A DNA stretch of 64,000 nucleotides from Pseudocercospora fijiensis CIRAD86 (GCF_000340215.1 NW_006921532.1:9825172-9889171); one strand, 5' to 3'. Shown: positions 31,649-43,571, numbered from the stretch's first letter. Notes: generated by a model not told the origin, from the sequence alone. Numbers and translations are program-made.

Positions 31649-31906
31649 ACTGCACGCGTGAGAGAAGCAGGGCAGGGCACTGCAGGTTCCATAAGTTTGC
31701 TGCCTTAGCGTGCGTATATAGTCCGGCCTAGCTGTAAGATTACAGTCATGTGATTTTCAATAGTTATACCAAATTCTAACCGTGTATATGACTGTTACAT
31801 CTTCACCAACCATTAATATCTTTACTAACTGTAATGTTACGGTTTATACTATTAAACTATTAATCTTTAGAACAGTTGCTAGTATACGAACGGTTAGTAT
31901 ACCTAC

Positions 31907-31926
31907 GAACGGTTAGGTCCAATAAG
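31907..31926 (+). repeat. Left imperfect inverted repeat of the 32-38 kb island
   Basis: GAACGGTTAGGTCCAATAAG matches the reverse complement of 38413-38432 at 17 of 20 positions, and similarity extends about 20 bp further outward with one gap. Possible terminal inverted repeat. Confidence 0.5.
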
Positions 31927-32190
31927 AATAGGCGCCGAGCGGTTACTCCGCGGGGGTGCGATTGGACTTTATATATATACTATCGTTCTTCTATCTATAT
32001 ATACTACTAAGGTTCTCGTACCGCCGCCGCCCTTTCCGCTCCGCCAATTTTATATTTAATTTAATACTTCTCGCGCCCGTAATGTCTTCTGCTAGTGAAG
32101 CCGCTCCTGCTCCTACTCCTGCTTAGGAGACCCGGCCTGCGAGGCTAGGACTAGACGCTCCGGTAATATTAATCTATTCTATATTGTTCT

Positions 32191-32330
32191 TTAGCCTTTA
32201 GCCTTTAGCCTTTAAGTTTAGCCCTCAGCCTTTAAGTTTAGAATCAGAATTAGGATCAGCCTTCAAGTTTAGAATCAGAATTAGGATTAGAATTAGCCTT
32301 CAAGCCTTTATAAATCTTAGCCTTTAGGCT
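32191..32330. repeat. Imperfect short-unit repeat (TTAGCCTT-type)
   Basis: Repeated TTTAGCC, CTTCAAGTTTAGAATCAG and AATTAGGAT-like units alternate here. Probably a degenerate minisatellite inside the decayed element. Confidence 0.5.
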
Positions 32331-32829
32331 TACTACGGCTATGTCTAATACCTGCACCTATACACTATTTATCTATTTGATATTCCTATATACTTTTATA
32401 TAAACAGGCAGTGTAGTTTAGTGGCACAGCGCACTAACTTAGGCATTTAGTACCGTAAACTCCTTAGATATTTAGTAAAGTACCTAGAAGCTCGCATTTC
32501 TCCCGGCAAATTTCCTAAACCGACTACTCTATAAGCAAATGAATTTAAGAAAGACCTTTCGAATCGTAATAAGCTCGACTATAGCATTCGGATAATGCAC
32601 TTCGAGACTGCTAGTTATAAACAGAAAGATGAACTTATTAAATCGATCTATAGCAACGACATTTAGACCTCCTAGCCCCTCCTATATAGCTAGGCCTGCG
32701 GCAAATGCCTAGGATCGAGAACCTTTAAGAATGATACTATCTCTCGAGCTCGTATAAGTCCTTCTATCTTTCAGAATTCAGACTATACTGCCTATTCACC
32801 TTTTTTAGCGCTCTACCGCTATCTACTGT

Positions 32830-32921
32830 TTAGCTTTTGCTACTGCCGCTACTTAGCTTTTGCTACTACCGCTGCTTAGCTTTTGCTGCTGCCGCTACTT
32901 AGCTTTTGCTACTGCCGCTGC
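32830..32921. repeat. 23-bp minisatellite, four copies
   Basis: Four consecutive 23-bp units of the type TTAGCTTTTGCTACTGCCGC plus three bases, with one or two differences each. The unit is not a multiple of three, so it is not a protein repeat. Confidence 0.7.
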
Positions 32922-34308
32922 TACTGCTACTCGTGTTCTGCTGCTGCTAGTGTAGTGGCTATATACTGATTGGTATTTTAGAAATTCGTTGCCGCTTAAT
33001 TTGAGCAAAATGCTTATTTAAAGTCCCTTAATAATAAGGGCACTCTTTCTTTCTTCGAGTCCCTCTTTAATAAGGATGATTTTTTTATAGTATATAGGTT
33101 TGCTATGCGTTAGTAGATCAGTAATGCTCGGTAATGCTAATAATAATACAGCTTCTATTATATGAAAGGCTATCTAGACGTCGATGCCTCTAGCTAGTAG
33201 GGCAAAGCATTCTATAGGTGTATATTCATTCAATATAAGTATACTGCTCGTATTATTCAGTATAATATAGCTAAGCTTCTTCAATATAAGCTTCGGCTTA
33301 AGCATCTGCGTCTACGTCTATCTATCTATCTATCTATTAAATCGATACCTCCGAGAGCTCCGTAAGATGTTTATATATATATACTAATAATCTGTGCTAG
33401 GGCTATTTCGATCTTTGTGCTCGAAGGTAGCGATCTGCCTTCGGGCGGATACCGATCTTCCTAGTAAGTTATACTTATTATACTAGATATAGATACTAAT
33501 AAATACTTATAGGCGATAAACGATGCGCTAACGCTAACACTAAGCTTGTGCTTAGTTATAATAGCTACTCGTAAGTCAACCTTCTATAGATCGAGCATCT
33601 ATATCTATTAAGCACCTACCGAGCCTTGCGGAATAATTTGCAACTAACTATATATATAGAATCGACGAAAAGTTCGATAATCTAGAGCGCTCCGACTTAA
33701 AGGAGCTAATGCTAGCAAAGCCTAGCTCTAGCGACAAGGGCCGCAAGGTATAGTTTAGTATACTAGCAGCTATATAATAGATATACTAACTATAAGGTAT
33801 ATAGAAGCGAGATTTCTCTGCCGCCTTAGTAGAGGCGAATAAGCTCGACTTTGCGCTACTGCCGCGCAAGCAGCGCCGCGCTACTTAATGCTTTTTTATT
33901 TTTATTTTTTATAATACTGTCTACGTAGCGCTAGGGCGCCGTTTGCTATCTGCTGTCCGCTATCTACTGTTGCTATTGCTGTTGCTATATACGCTATATA
34001 CGCTTAATTTTTTTAGCATTTTTTTATATATAAAACTATAATAAATTGATAATATTAATATCTACTAACAACCCTATAGTACGCGAAAGATCGAGTAGTA
34101 CTAGTAAAGCCGTATACACGCGTTAAACGCGTCTATATTCATATGCTAGACTTGCATATACGTAACGCGTTAGCGACTTCCTTTATACGCGACTGCCTTC
34201 CGTAGCAAACAAATTCAACTAGACACCTCTACCTCTACCTCTACCTCTATACTATTCGACATATATATACATACACATACCCTACACGATATTCGATACA
34301 TACCTAAG

Positions 34309-37300
34309 ATGCACCGATACTTATTTATGCTACTAGGCGCTCTGCGTCGCAGTACTAACCGACTAGCTGCGCTAAATAACTAAGGCGATACGAGTGCTTA
34401 AGCCGACACGGCTACTTAAGGCGATACGGCTGTTCCTTCGGTATTAGCACCTGCTCTAGTATCTAGTACGAAGCGCTCGCGTAACGAGGAAGATAAGGAT
34501 AATAAGGAAGCTAAAGCCGTAGACCTTCCTAATATAGAGGATGTTGCTTAGAGCATCGAGTAGCCTAACGACGGCCTCGGTATATAGTTTAATAAAGCTA
34601 AGCCTATACGTCGCATAATATCTAAACTGCTAAGTCTCGACCTAGCGACTATATAGGCTAAAGACACTAGTAGCTATAATATGCCAACTACTAAGGAGGT
34701 TATCGAAATAGCTAACTACTAGATTAAGGGCGAAGAAGAAGACGAGCCCCTCGAAGTGTAGTAAGCGACTGCTATACCTAGTTAGGAGTATATCGAGGAA
34801 GATAAAGCCTAAGTACCTACTTAGACTTAACAACCGGCTAGCTTTATATTGCCGCCGCTAGAGCTAGCTTAGTTCTATAACTAGTCTCGAGTCCTAGACT
34901 AGAAAAAGGGCTACAAGGTTGCAGTAATTAAGTCCCTCGAACTCGCCTTTAGTCTTTAGCTCTAAGATATAGGTATTTCAAGGGCCGACTATTAGTCGCT
35001 GTTCTAGATCTTTGCTATACTAATTACGGATAGTATTTAGATAGCAGATCTTCCGCGCTTAGTCGACACTATTAAGTTGCATCTTAAGTTAGTTCTTCCT
35101 CTCCTCGAATTGCGCTTTTAAGAGGTCGCCTTCGAGTAGAAGAAGCTACTATCTATACTAGGAAAAGAAGCGAAGGTCTCCGAGCCGCTCTACTTCTTTA
35201 ATCTACAATAGCTGTTTACGCGGATCTTAGCCTCCGATATTTAAATGTATAGTAGTCTCGCCCTCCTCGTAGACTTACTAAACGAACTTAGCTAGTCTCG
35301 GGCATAGGCGAGCTCGATTCGAATAACTTCTAGTGCCTTCGCTACGTATCTAGCTAATCCGAGCATACCTATAGCTTCTACGTCCTATACACCTAGTCTA
35401 GCTCGTAGCAAAGCGCTAAACTATATGCTACCGACTAGGAAGCGTAGTGCTAAGACAGCAAAGACTAATGCCCTAATGCTAGTACCTTCGGTTAATTAGA
35501 AGCAGTTTATCGGCAAGCTAGGCGGACCAATCTTTCTATTAGATTTCGTTTGGTTCCGTTGTAACGATGCTAATTGCTATGCCGCCAACACTACTAATTG
35601 GAGTTATATCGGCCGCGTCTTAGCTATTTGGCTCGATAACCGAACCGAGCGTAATTATACTAGTACGAAGGGGTCGACTATTATATAGGTACAGCGCCTC
35701 TATAAATTCTAATAGCTGCCTGCGGCTACGAAGCTTAAGATTCAAGACCCGGAGTAGAACGAGCTGTTTCTAATCGACACCGAGGTCTTCAGTTACTACG
35801 TCTTAGAATCCTAGGTGCGGCCTAGTAACAGCACTGTCGTAGTGCACTACCTATACCAAAGCAAGGTTAATGCCGAGGACTTGCTACCTTAGGGTACGTA
35901 CGTATATATTGTTAGACGCGTTATTCTTAAGGATAGTCGAATACTTCCAATTTACTAAACACACCCTATTCGTAGCGAGTTAGAGATTATAACTTATAGC
36001 CGCTAGCACCTTATCGACACCTATGTTAAGCTAAGCAAGGTTATCTCCTTGCTATATCTTATGTTTATTAATAGATTCGGCCTCTATCGGAATATGTATC
36101 GATCGCTAATAGGTTTCTATATTATTATAGCTAGACTGTCGATATAGGAGCGTAACCGTACCTCCAATATTATTCCTTTCACTCTTAGACCTTACGGTAG
36201 CAATATAGACGATGTAGTTAATGCCTTCGCACTAGCATTGCAAGCACTAGATCGTGGTATATAGCTTAGCCTACTAGATGGCATAGAGGCTACAATCTTA
36301 GCTTTTGTTATAGTATACATTAGCGATATGCCTTAACAGCAAGAGAATTCCGGTATACTCGGACCTATATCTACTGTTTCCTATCGGTACTACTATACGA
36401 CTGCTAAGGATAGAGGCAACTTAACGGTCTCGGTCTCCGATCTACGGTATTATTATGAAAACGAGCGCATTCGCTAATATATAGACAGTATCGCCGGGCA
36501 ATTAGCCCGTACCTAGTTTAGCAAGTAGTACAGCATGCTACTAGACTCTATAGCACTATAAAAGATATCGCTAGCGATAGATATCATCCTTTTACGTCTA
36601 TCTAATCTAGCGCACTCGGAATTCAAGGGTATAAGCTACATAATGTACACTCTCCTACTTAGTAAGATCTTAACAAATACAGCTTAACTAGTATATAGTA
36701 AGGAGCTACGTACTTTTCCTATGCTACCTAGATAGAATCGGCTTTAGTTACCGCTACATCATCTGCTTAAATACAGCCTATCCGAGCACGCTTGCTAGTC
36801 AGTCCTTATACTAGTATTGCTACGCACTTGGCTATAGGACGAGCTTATCGAGCTACAATTTGCTAAAGCTATGCGTAAAATAGTACGTAAGGGCGGCACT
36901 GCGATTAGCAACCTCTTTAGTTATATCTAGCGACAGTACCAAGCCCGGCAGCTACTAGTCTTATTAGAATTCGATGAAATCCTAGTCTCTGCCGCACTCG
37001 TCCGCAGCTTCTCGGTATTAGCACGTTCAAATATAAACCTTATATCCTAAAAGACGACGACTAAACAACGGAAGAACTACATAGCTAAGATAATTGCTAT
37101 GCGGCAGGTTTTCTAGGAACTAATAGAATATAGCGCTATCGCTAATACTAAGAATCTACGAACCCGCGATCGCCGTAGTATAAGTGTAGCAAGCCAAGTT
37201 GCTAATAATTAGCAGGCGAAGGATACGAAGGGTGCCGCTAAATATCGTAGCATAGTAAAGCGGCCAAATGTCTACATTAGCTAGCACTACAACGTTACTA

Positions 37301-38241
37301 TCGCTAAATACGCCTTAGCCGCGAATTGCAATATCCTTGCTAGCGAAGCCAAGTATAAGGAGATAAAGCAGCAAATCTATATAACTAACTATATTAACCC
37401 TAAGCGTAACCTCCTTTAGCGGCAGGGCTTAAATATAACGGTGCGTTTGCTACTATAGGGTGCTTACGTATCCGATTATCCTATACTAACAAAGCAGCTA
37501 AAAGACCTATACGATCAGAACCTACAACTCTTTAAGAGTATGTTACCTAGGTCCGAGTAGCGTCGATTTAATAGCGATATAGATAACTAGACTATGCTTA
37601 ATAGTACCGAGACAATCCTTAGCGACGACGATTACCTCGGTATTGTAACTAGCGAGCGCCTTCTCGAATACTACTACAAGGAATTCCTGCTTCTACCGGT
37701 TAAGAATAATGCACTTAGCGGCTATCGAGAGCCTCTAATTGACGTATACCGATACGACTATAACCGCGAGAACTATACTCCGATAAACAAGGTTAGTATT
37801 ATCCTAGCTTCAATATTTATATACTAACTACTCCGCAGGATACGATCTACTAGTATAAGCGCTTTGCATTCGACGATAAGCTAACCTAGCGCCGTATAGT
37901 CTTCCGCCGTAGCGACTTCGTCTAATATCGTAGTATAACTAATATCGGCCGGATTAATTAAATCTTTACGTACCGTACTATCCGTAGCCTCTCGCTATTC
38001 GTACGCCTTATAATAACTACGAAGGAAACACTCCGAGATGATCTACTCCTTAAGCTACTAGTCTATAAGCTTAGCAATAAGGAGATTACGGTTAGAGTAA
38101 ACAGTATTAGTAGCAATAAGATCTAGATAGTGCTAGTCGTAACTAATGCGACGTAGCTACTACTTATAACAATAGGCAAGGCTTAGGATATAAGGACTAG
38201 TAATAGGGTGCTTTATGTAGATTGGGATGTTCAGTTTCTTT
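34309..38241 (+). mobile_element. Decayed transposon gene, ~1,300-codon frame, class uncertain
   Basis: A single reading frame can be followed from an ATG at 34309 to 37791, interrupted by in-frame stops that, where I read them, are TAA or TAG. It then crosses a normal-looking 47-nt intron (37792-37838; GTTAGT, ACTAAC, GCAG) and continues to about 38237. A motif reading DMP, stop, QQENSG followed by YRYYYTTAKDRGNL (likely once CR-C-type) around 36325-36420 recalls a segment seen in some large fungal DDE transposases, but I cannot name the family. The flanking imperfect inverted repeats support a DNA transposon. Not functional as it stands. Confidence 0.55.
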
Positions 38242-38242
38242 A

Positions 38243-38296
38243 AGCGGTAGACAGCGGCAGAGCGGTGGACAGCGGCAGAGCGGTAGATAGCGGCAG
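38243..38296. repeat. 18-bp tandem repeat, three copies
   Basis: Three consecutive units of AGCGGTAGACAGCGGCAG with single-base differences, just after the end of the decayed transposon frame. Confidence 0.8.
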
Positions 38297-38412
38297 CGTA
38301 ATAGATAGCATAGAATAGTATACCTATATAGATAATTGAACCGCTATTACCTATATACCGCTAACACCTATACACCGCTGACTACTAACAAACAGCTGAC
38401 TCTTAGCAGCCG

Positions 38413-38432
38413 CTGATTGGTCCTAACGGTTC
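38413..38432 (-). repeat. Right imperfect inverted repeat of the 32-38 kb island
   Basis: Partner of 31907-31926. Read on the minus strand it is GAACCGTTAGGACCAATCAG. Normal composition returns some 100-200 bp to the right. Confidence 0.5.
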
Positions 38433-38862
38433 GCTTTATCTTAACCGTTTACGTGCTTTAACTATTCAGATTTTGCATCTATAGCTAGATATCTATAGTC
38501 TATAAGATCTAATAATTCACTTAAGACAACTGCATTTCTGCGGTCGTTGCTATTGTACTATTTAGACTGAGCAACCGCGCTTTTACGATTAAACTGCGGT
38601 TAGAGGAGAGCCCGGACCCCGCTAAGGTGGGTGGGCGCACCTCAGCGCTCGCAGTCCATCAATATTTGATTAAGCAGACATTTGGCTACCACCCACTGCA
38701 CTCACCACTGCACCTCCGGTCTCTACTCCCTACTAGGTAGCCTGGGCACCAACCACTCGCCTTTTCCGAGTGCTCTGCTCTGCTTGCCCTGTCCACAGCA
38801 TCGACAATGCTGTTCGACGGCGCCTCCGACAATAGCGATCCGACATAGAACCACACTCCGCC

Positions 38863-41800
38863 ATGGCGCGCGACGCCGACGCGCACACCAAGATGGCGAA
38901 AGCCCACAGCGTCTTCGTGCGTCTGGCGCTGCCCGTCTATACCCAGCATTTCAAGAGCCCTGCATACGTCAAGGAGAGTACGCTGGACATGATGGACAAT
39001 AGAGTCTCCAAGGAAGTCCTCAAGAGCACTGCGCAGAGAGCCGATGTTCGTGCGGCTATTGGCACGGATGAGAAATACTGGGCCGACCTGTCCGCTCTCT
39101 TCAAAGCTGCCATACCCAGTCTGGAGAGGAGGAGCTTCACCATCTGGGATCCGAGCAGCGTGGACTACGAGAGCACTTCTGGTGCTCTGATCGCCTCCCA
39201 TCACCCCGGGCTATGGAAGGACCTTCTAAGGTTGATAGACTTGGTGTCAATTAGTCGCAGTGTACTTTTTGCGGGAGAGCATGTGCAGAATCTAGCGGCC
39301 TCATATCACATCGAGACCGAAGTGTTCCGCTTGATCAATTGCTGCGTCAGAGTCACTGCAAGAGGCTTTGACGGTGACGCTGGAACGGGCGACGAGGAGA
39401 AGTGGCAGTGGGCAGTGAATGGATACAAAAAGCTGCTCATCACCACCTTGCAATTCCTGAACAATTTTGCGGCCAAGAATGAGAGACGAAAGCTGATGCT
39501 GTGGGTGGCATTGTTCGACAACAGCTCCGATACAGTATTAGCGCCCGAGGATGTTCCTGAGACATCTTCTGGTAGTTTGACAGATGTACCATCAAACCCG
39601 ACTTCCAAACCAATGCCTCCTCTCGACAAGGACGACTTCCTCCGAGCATACGGTACGGATGGCGAACGGACCATTTCACCCGATGATCGAGCACAACCAC
39701 TTTGGGACAGTTTACCGTTCTCGGACCACCCAATCCCTGAGCATTCGTTGGAGGGAAGGGCGAAAATTGCACGTAAAGAGCATTTCTACGGGAATGGGTA
39801 TGGACTGTTCGTGAAGCGCCTGCATCAGCTGCAGGCTGAAGACTATCGAATCGAGCGTGATCGTGAGCCGACCCTATTCGAATCGTACATGGAATTCCCG
39901 AGGCGGTGGGCCGAGCTGAATCAAGATGACCAAGATTATTGGCAAGGGTCATTTGACGATGCCATGGCAAAGTACCGACAGGATCTCGCAGTCTACGAAG
40001 CGAAGATGATCGCAGTCACGGAAACACAGACCGTCCTCAGGAGCGACGTCCCCGTGGCCGAGCAAACTCGTCAAGTAGAACGTAAGATTGCCATGCTTGA
40101 AGAGCAGCTCGCCGAGAAGTACAAGACTGAGAGTGCGCATGTAGCACCTCTTGACCCTCCTGCATACGGCAGAGATGGCCACTTGACTTTCGATAGCGCC
40201 AGCCTTCAGTCTCGGCCTGTGGTGGCAGACGATATGCGAATGCTCTTTACTGCAGAAGCCGGAACGAAAATTCTTGAATCTGGCAAAGCAGAGCTTATGA
40301 AACGTCTCGAAGGATACGACATCTCAGACTCTCCTGGCCCTACCCTTGCATCTACTAGGCCTGTGAGGACTGACGAGACGGGAAGCTCAGTCGCAAGGAC
40401 TCGCAGCATGAATGACATGCCTCCTCCACGTCAACCGAACGACCCCCGGCAGACACCTGCAGTAGGACAGCAGACTGAAGAGCACTTACAAGGTCAATTG
40501 GAAGCACGACCATATTCACAGGCCCAATCGCCGGCTCAACTACCGCCAGAACTACCAAAGACGCCTGACAAACACCGCCCTTCAACAGACATGGTCGACG
40601 AGGCTTTCGCCGAGAGTAGTGTTGAAGATGACGATCTCGAGGAAAGCGAGCAGGAACAAGAAGAGGACGAGGAAGATTATCCTGGCTCGACAGAGGACGG
40701 CCGTGGACTCTTAACAGATGTCCCGCTCATTCTCGGCCCTAGCGAGATTGAGGTTCTGCCAATGCTGATCATGAGCGGCATCACACCCCCAGTTCGAACA
40801 GACCCAACACTGACTTCTGAGGAACGTAATGCACTTCTCAATATGCACACAGTGAGAACACACCTTCTCCTCTCGCAGAGCAACGGGCGTAATTTGCTCC
40901 GAGAGCTGCTCATATTTGTCGCAGCATGGGATCTGCGGGAGGAGGAGCTGTATTTCAAGTTCATGGTGAAGATCATGGAAGCCATCCTCAGGAATGGTCT
41001 CATGCCATATGCATACCACGCTTTCCGCGACAGGTCTCGGTCGAAAGACATCATTAGCCCGGCACAGGCGGTCATTATGAAGCTCTTGACTTGCATCTTT
41101 CGAGCAAGAGGTGAGTCTGCAAAGGCAGCTGTTGCAGCGAACGCGCAGAACAAAACTGCACATCACCCAATGCAACCGCCGCTACAAGCCTTGATGCAGA
41201 ACGGATCATCAAAGCCGGTGCTGAACCTGCCGAACCTGCCGTCGAGAGTGGACTTACATATCCTCAACTTCATCTTCACTGAGTTTCGCCAGCATATCAT
41301 CCCTCAGACGTGTGCCCTGATTTTCCTCCAAGGTCAGATTCACGCCGGTAAAGCGCAACCAGAAGACTTCCCTCTGAACCTGTGGGATATGGAACGAATG
41401 TACGAAGGCGTTTACCAGTACCTCGAATTCTTCGCGGTTTTGACGGAGGAAGGCGTCTGGAAAGGCATCTTGGGGGAGTGGGAAATGGCCAGTGAACTTG
41501 TGACGCTTCTCAGAGAACTGGAAGGTGGTATCCCAAAGGTGGGTGCGGTGATTCCTCAGATTCCGCGCCGCGTCTCAAGTCATACTCCACAAAGAGCGCT
41601 ATCTGCCGATGCCGCTACAATGCATCATGCCCGCGCACCACAGCAGCCCATGCACAGCACCTCCAACCCTCCGCCTGTGGCAGCAGCGCCGCAGCCAATC
41701 GAGCCACGGCTGAAACCACCTTCGCCGGCCCCAGTGGCTATCGAGAGGCCATTTGATATTGACGAACGAGATCCAACGCTGCCTCCTCTTCCGCAACAGA

Positions 41801-42540
41801 GGACGAACAATTCTTTGTATGAAGCGGACACTCCATTGGCATATCCAGAGGAAGCTCAGATCCCTGTAGGCAATGATTTGCAGCACGACCAGGATGAGCC
41901 TTCCGATTTTGAATGGCGCAATCTTAAGAAGCTTACCGTGCTCGTTCTGTCATCGCTCATATGGAAGAATCGGACTGTGCAGGACCAGGTTCGCCGGTAC
42001 GGTGGGTTGGAGGCACTTGTCTCGTGCTGCAGAACGGACGAACACAACCCCTACATTCGAGAGCATGCAATCATGTGCCTTCGATTCGCCGTTGAGGGCT
42101 GCGAGGAGAATGCCCGAATGATCAAAAGCATGGCAGCCCAGCAGACACAGAAAGCTCTCGAAGGCGGCAGCGTGACCCTTGGGCCGGCGGAGGATGTTCC
42201 ACGAGAAGTGCTCGATGCTAATGGCTACGAGACATTCGTGGACCCTAAAGGCCAAGTCGGATTGCGCCGCAAAGAAGGTGTTTACTATCCAAGTTCACAG
42301 CATGGCCAAGTAGCGACGTCGGCAAGCAGCGGCATGTCAAATGCGGGTGTGTTGAAGCCGCGCTTGAGCTCCACAAAGCTGACCGCTGAACGTGCTGCTG
42401 AACTCATGAGTAGTGCCTTGAGCAGTCTGCCGCTTGGAGACAAACTGGTCACTGACAAGCAGAAGGCCGAGGCGCTGGCTAAGCTCGATAGAGCGTTCGA
42501 AACGACTGAAAAGGTTCTTGGACGAGGGGGAAAGGGATGA
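38863..42540 (+). CDS. Ataxin-10-domain protein (Ctr86-like)
   Basis: Single-exon gene of 1,225 residues from the ATG at 38863 (MARDADAHTKMAKAHSVF). The C-terminal part carries the ataxin-10 domain: KLTVLVLSSLIWKNRTVQDQ, VRRYGGLEALVSCCRTDEHN, then PYIREHAIMCLRFAVEGCEE. Fungal proteins with this domain include yeast Ctr86; their molecular function is poorly known (human ataxin-10 is linked to cytokinesis and neuronal survival). The N-terminal ~250 residues and a central block (about 630-880) look like helical armadillo/HEAT-type repeats. Between them are disordered regions, including a Glu/Asp-rich run near 590-610. It sits about 430 bp from the right edge of a RIP island yet is intact. Confidence 0.78.
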   Translation: MARDADAHTKMAKAHSVFVRLALPVYTQHFKSPAYVKESTLDMMDNRVSKEVLKSTAQRADVRAAIGTDEKYWADLSALFKAAIPSLERRSFTIWDPSSVDYESTSGALIASHHPGLWKDLLRLIDLVSISRSVLFAGEHVQNLAASYHIETEVFRLINCCVRVTARGFDGDAGTGDEEKWQWAVNGYKKLLITTLQFLNNFAAKNERRKLMLWVALFDNSSDTVLAPEDVPETSSGSLTDVPSNPTSKPMPPLDKDDFLRAYGTDGERTISPDDRAQPLWDSLPFSDHPIPEHSLEGRAKIARKEHFYGNGYGLFVKRLHQLQAEDYRIERDREPTLFESYMEFPRRWAELNQDDQDYWQGSFDDAMAKYRQDLAVYEAKMIAVTETQTVLRSDVPVAEQTRQVERKIAMLEEQLAEKYKTESAHVAPLDPPAYGRDGHLTFDSASLQSRPVVADDMRMLFTAEAGTKILESGKAELMKRLEGYDISDSPGPTLASTRPVRTDETGSSVARTRSMNDMPPPRQPNDPRQTPAVGQQTEEHLQGQLEARPYSQAQSPAQLPPELPKTPDKHRPSTDMVDEAFAESSVEDDDLEESEQEQEEDEEDYPGSTEDGRGLLTDVPLILGPSEIEVLPMLIMSGITPPVRTDPTLTSEERNALLNMHTVRTHLLLSQSNGRNLLRELLIFVAAWDLREEELYFKFMVKIMEAILRNGLMPYAYHAFRDRSRSKDIISPAQAVIMKLLTCIFRARGESAKAAVAANAQNKTAHHPMQPPLQALMQNGSSKPVLNLPNLPSRVDLHILNFIFTEFRQHIIPQTCALIFLQGQIHAGKAQPEDFPLNLWDMERMYEGVYQYLEFFAVLTEEGVWKGILGEWEMASELVTLLRELEGGIPKVGAVIPQIPRRVSSHTPQRALSADAATMHHARAPQQPMHSTSNPPPVAAAPQPIEPRLKPPSPAPVAIERPFDIDERDPTLPPLPQQRTNNSLYEADTPLAYPEEAQIPVGNDLQHDQDEPSDFEWRNLKKLTVLVLSSLIWKNRTVQDQVRRYGGLEALVSCCRTDEHNPYIREHAIMCLRFAVEGCEENARMIKSMAAQQTQKALEGGSVTLGPAEDVPREVLDANGYETFVDPKGQVGLRRKEGVYYPSSQHGQVATSASSGMSNAGVLKPRLSSTKLTAERAAELMSSALSSLPLGDKLVTDKQKAEALAKLDRAFETTEKVLGRGGKG

Positions 42541-43571
42541 AAGTGATCATCCATACGATCACTCTTCCACATCGACTGGACGAGCATAGTCAGGCTATTA
42601 GAATCTGTCGGGTGCTTGATCGTGCTTCCCTTGTAGCATCTGAGTTCGGTATACAGACGAGATGAGTAAGAAAGAGCACGTGAGACGTGACGTGACGTGG
42701 ACGACGATCGTGCCTGCCCCGCAAATCGCGCCCAAGCTCCAACTGGCAACTGCAAGCTCTTGCCTCTGTTGAGTCTGTTCCATCCGCTCCTCCTCTCAGC
42801 TGCCATTATTATTGACGCACCGGCACCCTTGATCTCGGTCACGTTACATGTACCCTTCACGCCTCATTGTCTTCCGAGTGGTTCGCGCCCCCGCACAGGT
42901 ACTGAGGTACCTTTAACGCAACACGACAGCGGTAGACGGCGGTAGACAGCGGTCAGGCGGGAGGAGAAGGAGAAACAAGCAAGCAAGCAAGCAAGCAAGC
43001 CAGCCAGCCAGCCAGCCAACCATCGGCAGCAGCAGCAGCAAATAACGTGCGAGCTGGCCTCTGAACCGCCTCCTCCTCCTCCTCGTATTACCGCGGAATC
43101 GTGTCGTAGCTATAGCTGGCTCCCAACGAGACCTGCCTGCTTCAAGTTCCTCCCTACACCTACCTGTTCCTAGCAACGAACGTGACCTTGACACATTACT
43201 ACCTGACTTCTGTCCCTGCCCAATCAGCTATCCATCCAAATACCACCATTCAGCACCGCTGCTGGGAACTGTGGACGTGGGGCGTCGCTCGCTCGGCTTG
43301 ACCGTGAGGCAGTTCATCACATGTGAGTAACGCGGGTGCCATCGGGTCCTCAACCCCGTTGTATTTCGTCCAGGCCAATGTCGCGTCCAAGTTCGGTAAT
43401 GGCGACGCAAGAGCCAGCATTGCGGGCAATCTGCTCTTCTTCACGTCGCAGAATAACTGCCAACTGCACAACGTACAACCCGTTCTAATCGGCACAGTGG
43501 TATAGATAGACCGCCTCCCTGCTTCTCTCCACATACAAACGCAGCAGATCACCACTTCATCACACGCAGCC
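42541..43571. other. Intergenic ~1 kb with several microsatellites
   Basis: Between the ataxin-10 gene and the carrier gene. Contains an ACGTGA-type cluster (42678-42700), a CAAG/CAGC tetranucleotide tract (about 42976-43019), a GCA run and a CTC run. No gene is supported; it should include the carrier promoter. Confidence 0.5.
42976..43019. repeat. CAAG/CAGC tetranucleotide microsatellite
   Basis: About six CAAG units grade into about five CAGC units. Simple-sequence repeat. Confidence 0.85.

Larger units (their letters stand above)
31740..34308. mobile_element. RIP-decayed repeat sequence, unclassified
   Basis: Base composition changes abruptly to AT-rich sequence dominated by TA dinucleotides. 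Fragments of reading frame with many TAA/TAG codons are visible, including one opening at about 32082 (MSSASEAAPAPTPA before a stop). Several short repeat arrays occur. No transposase or polymerase signature was recognised. Interpreted as transposon remnant mutated by RIP. Confidence 0.6.

Noticed and set aside
32407..32460. tRNA- or SINE-like A-box (TAGTTTAGTGGC) in the first RIP island
   Set aside because: No B-box, no cloverleaf could be drawn, and the surroundings are decayed repeat.
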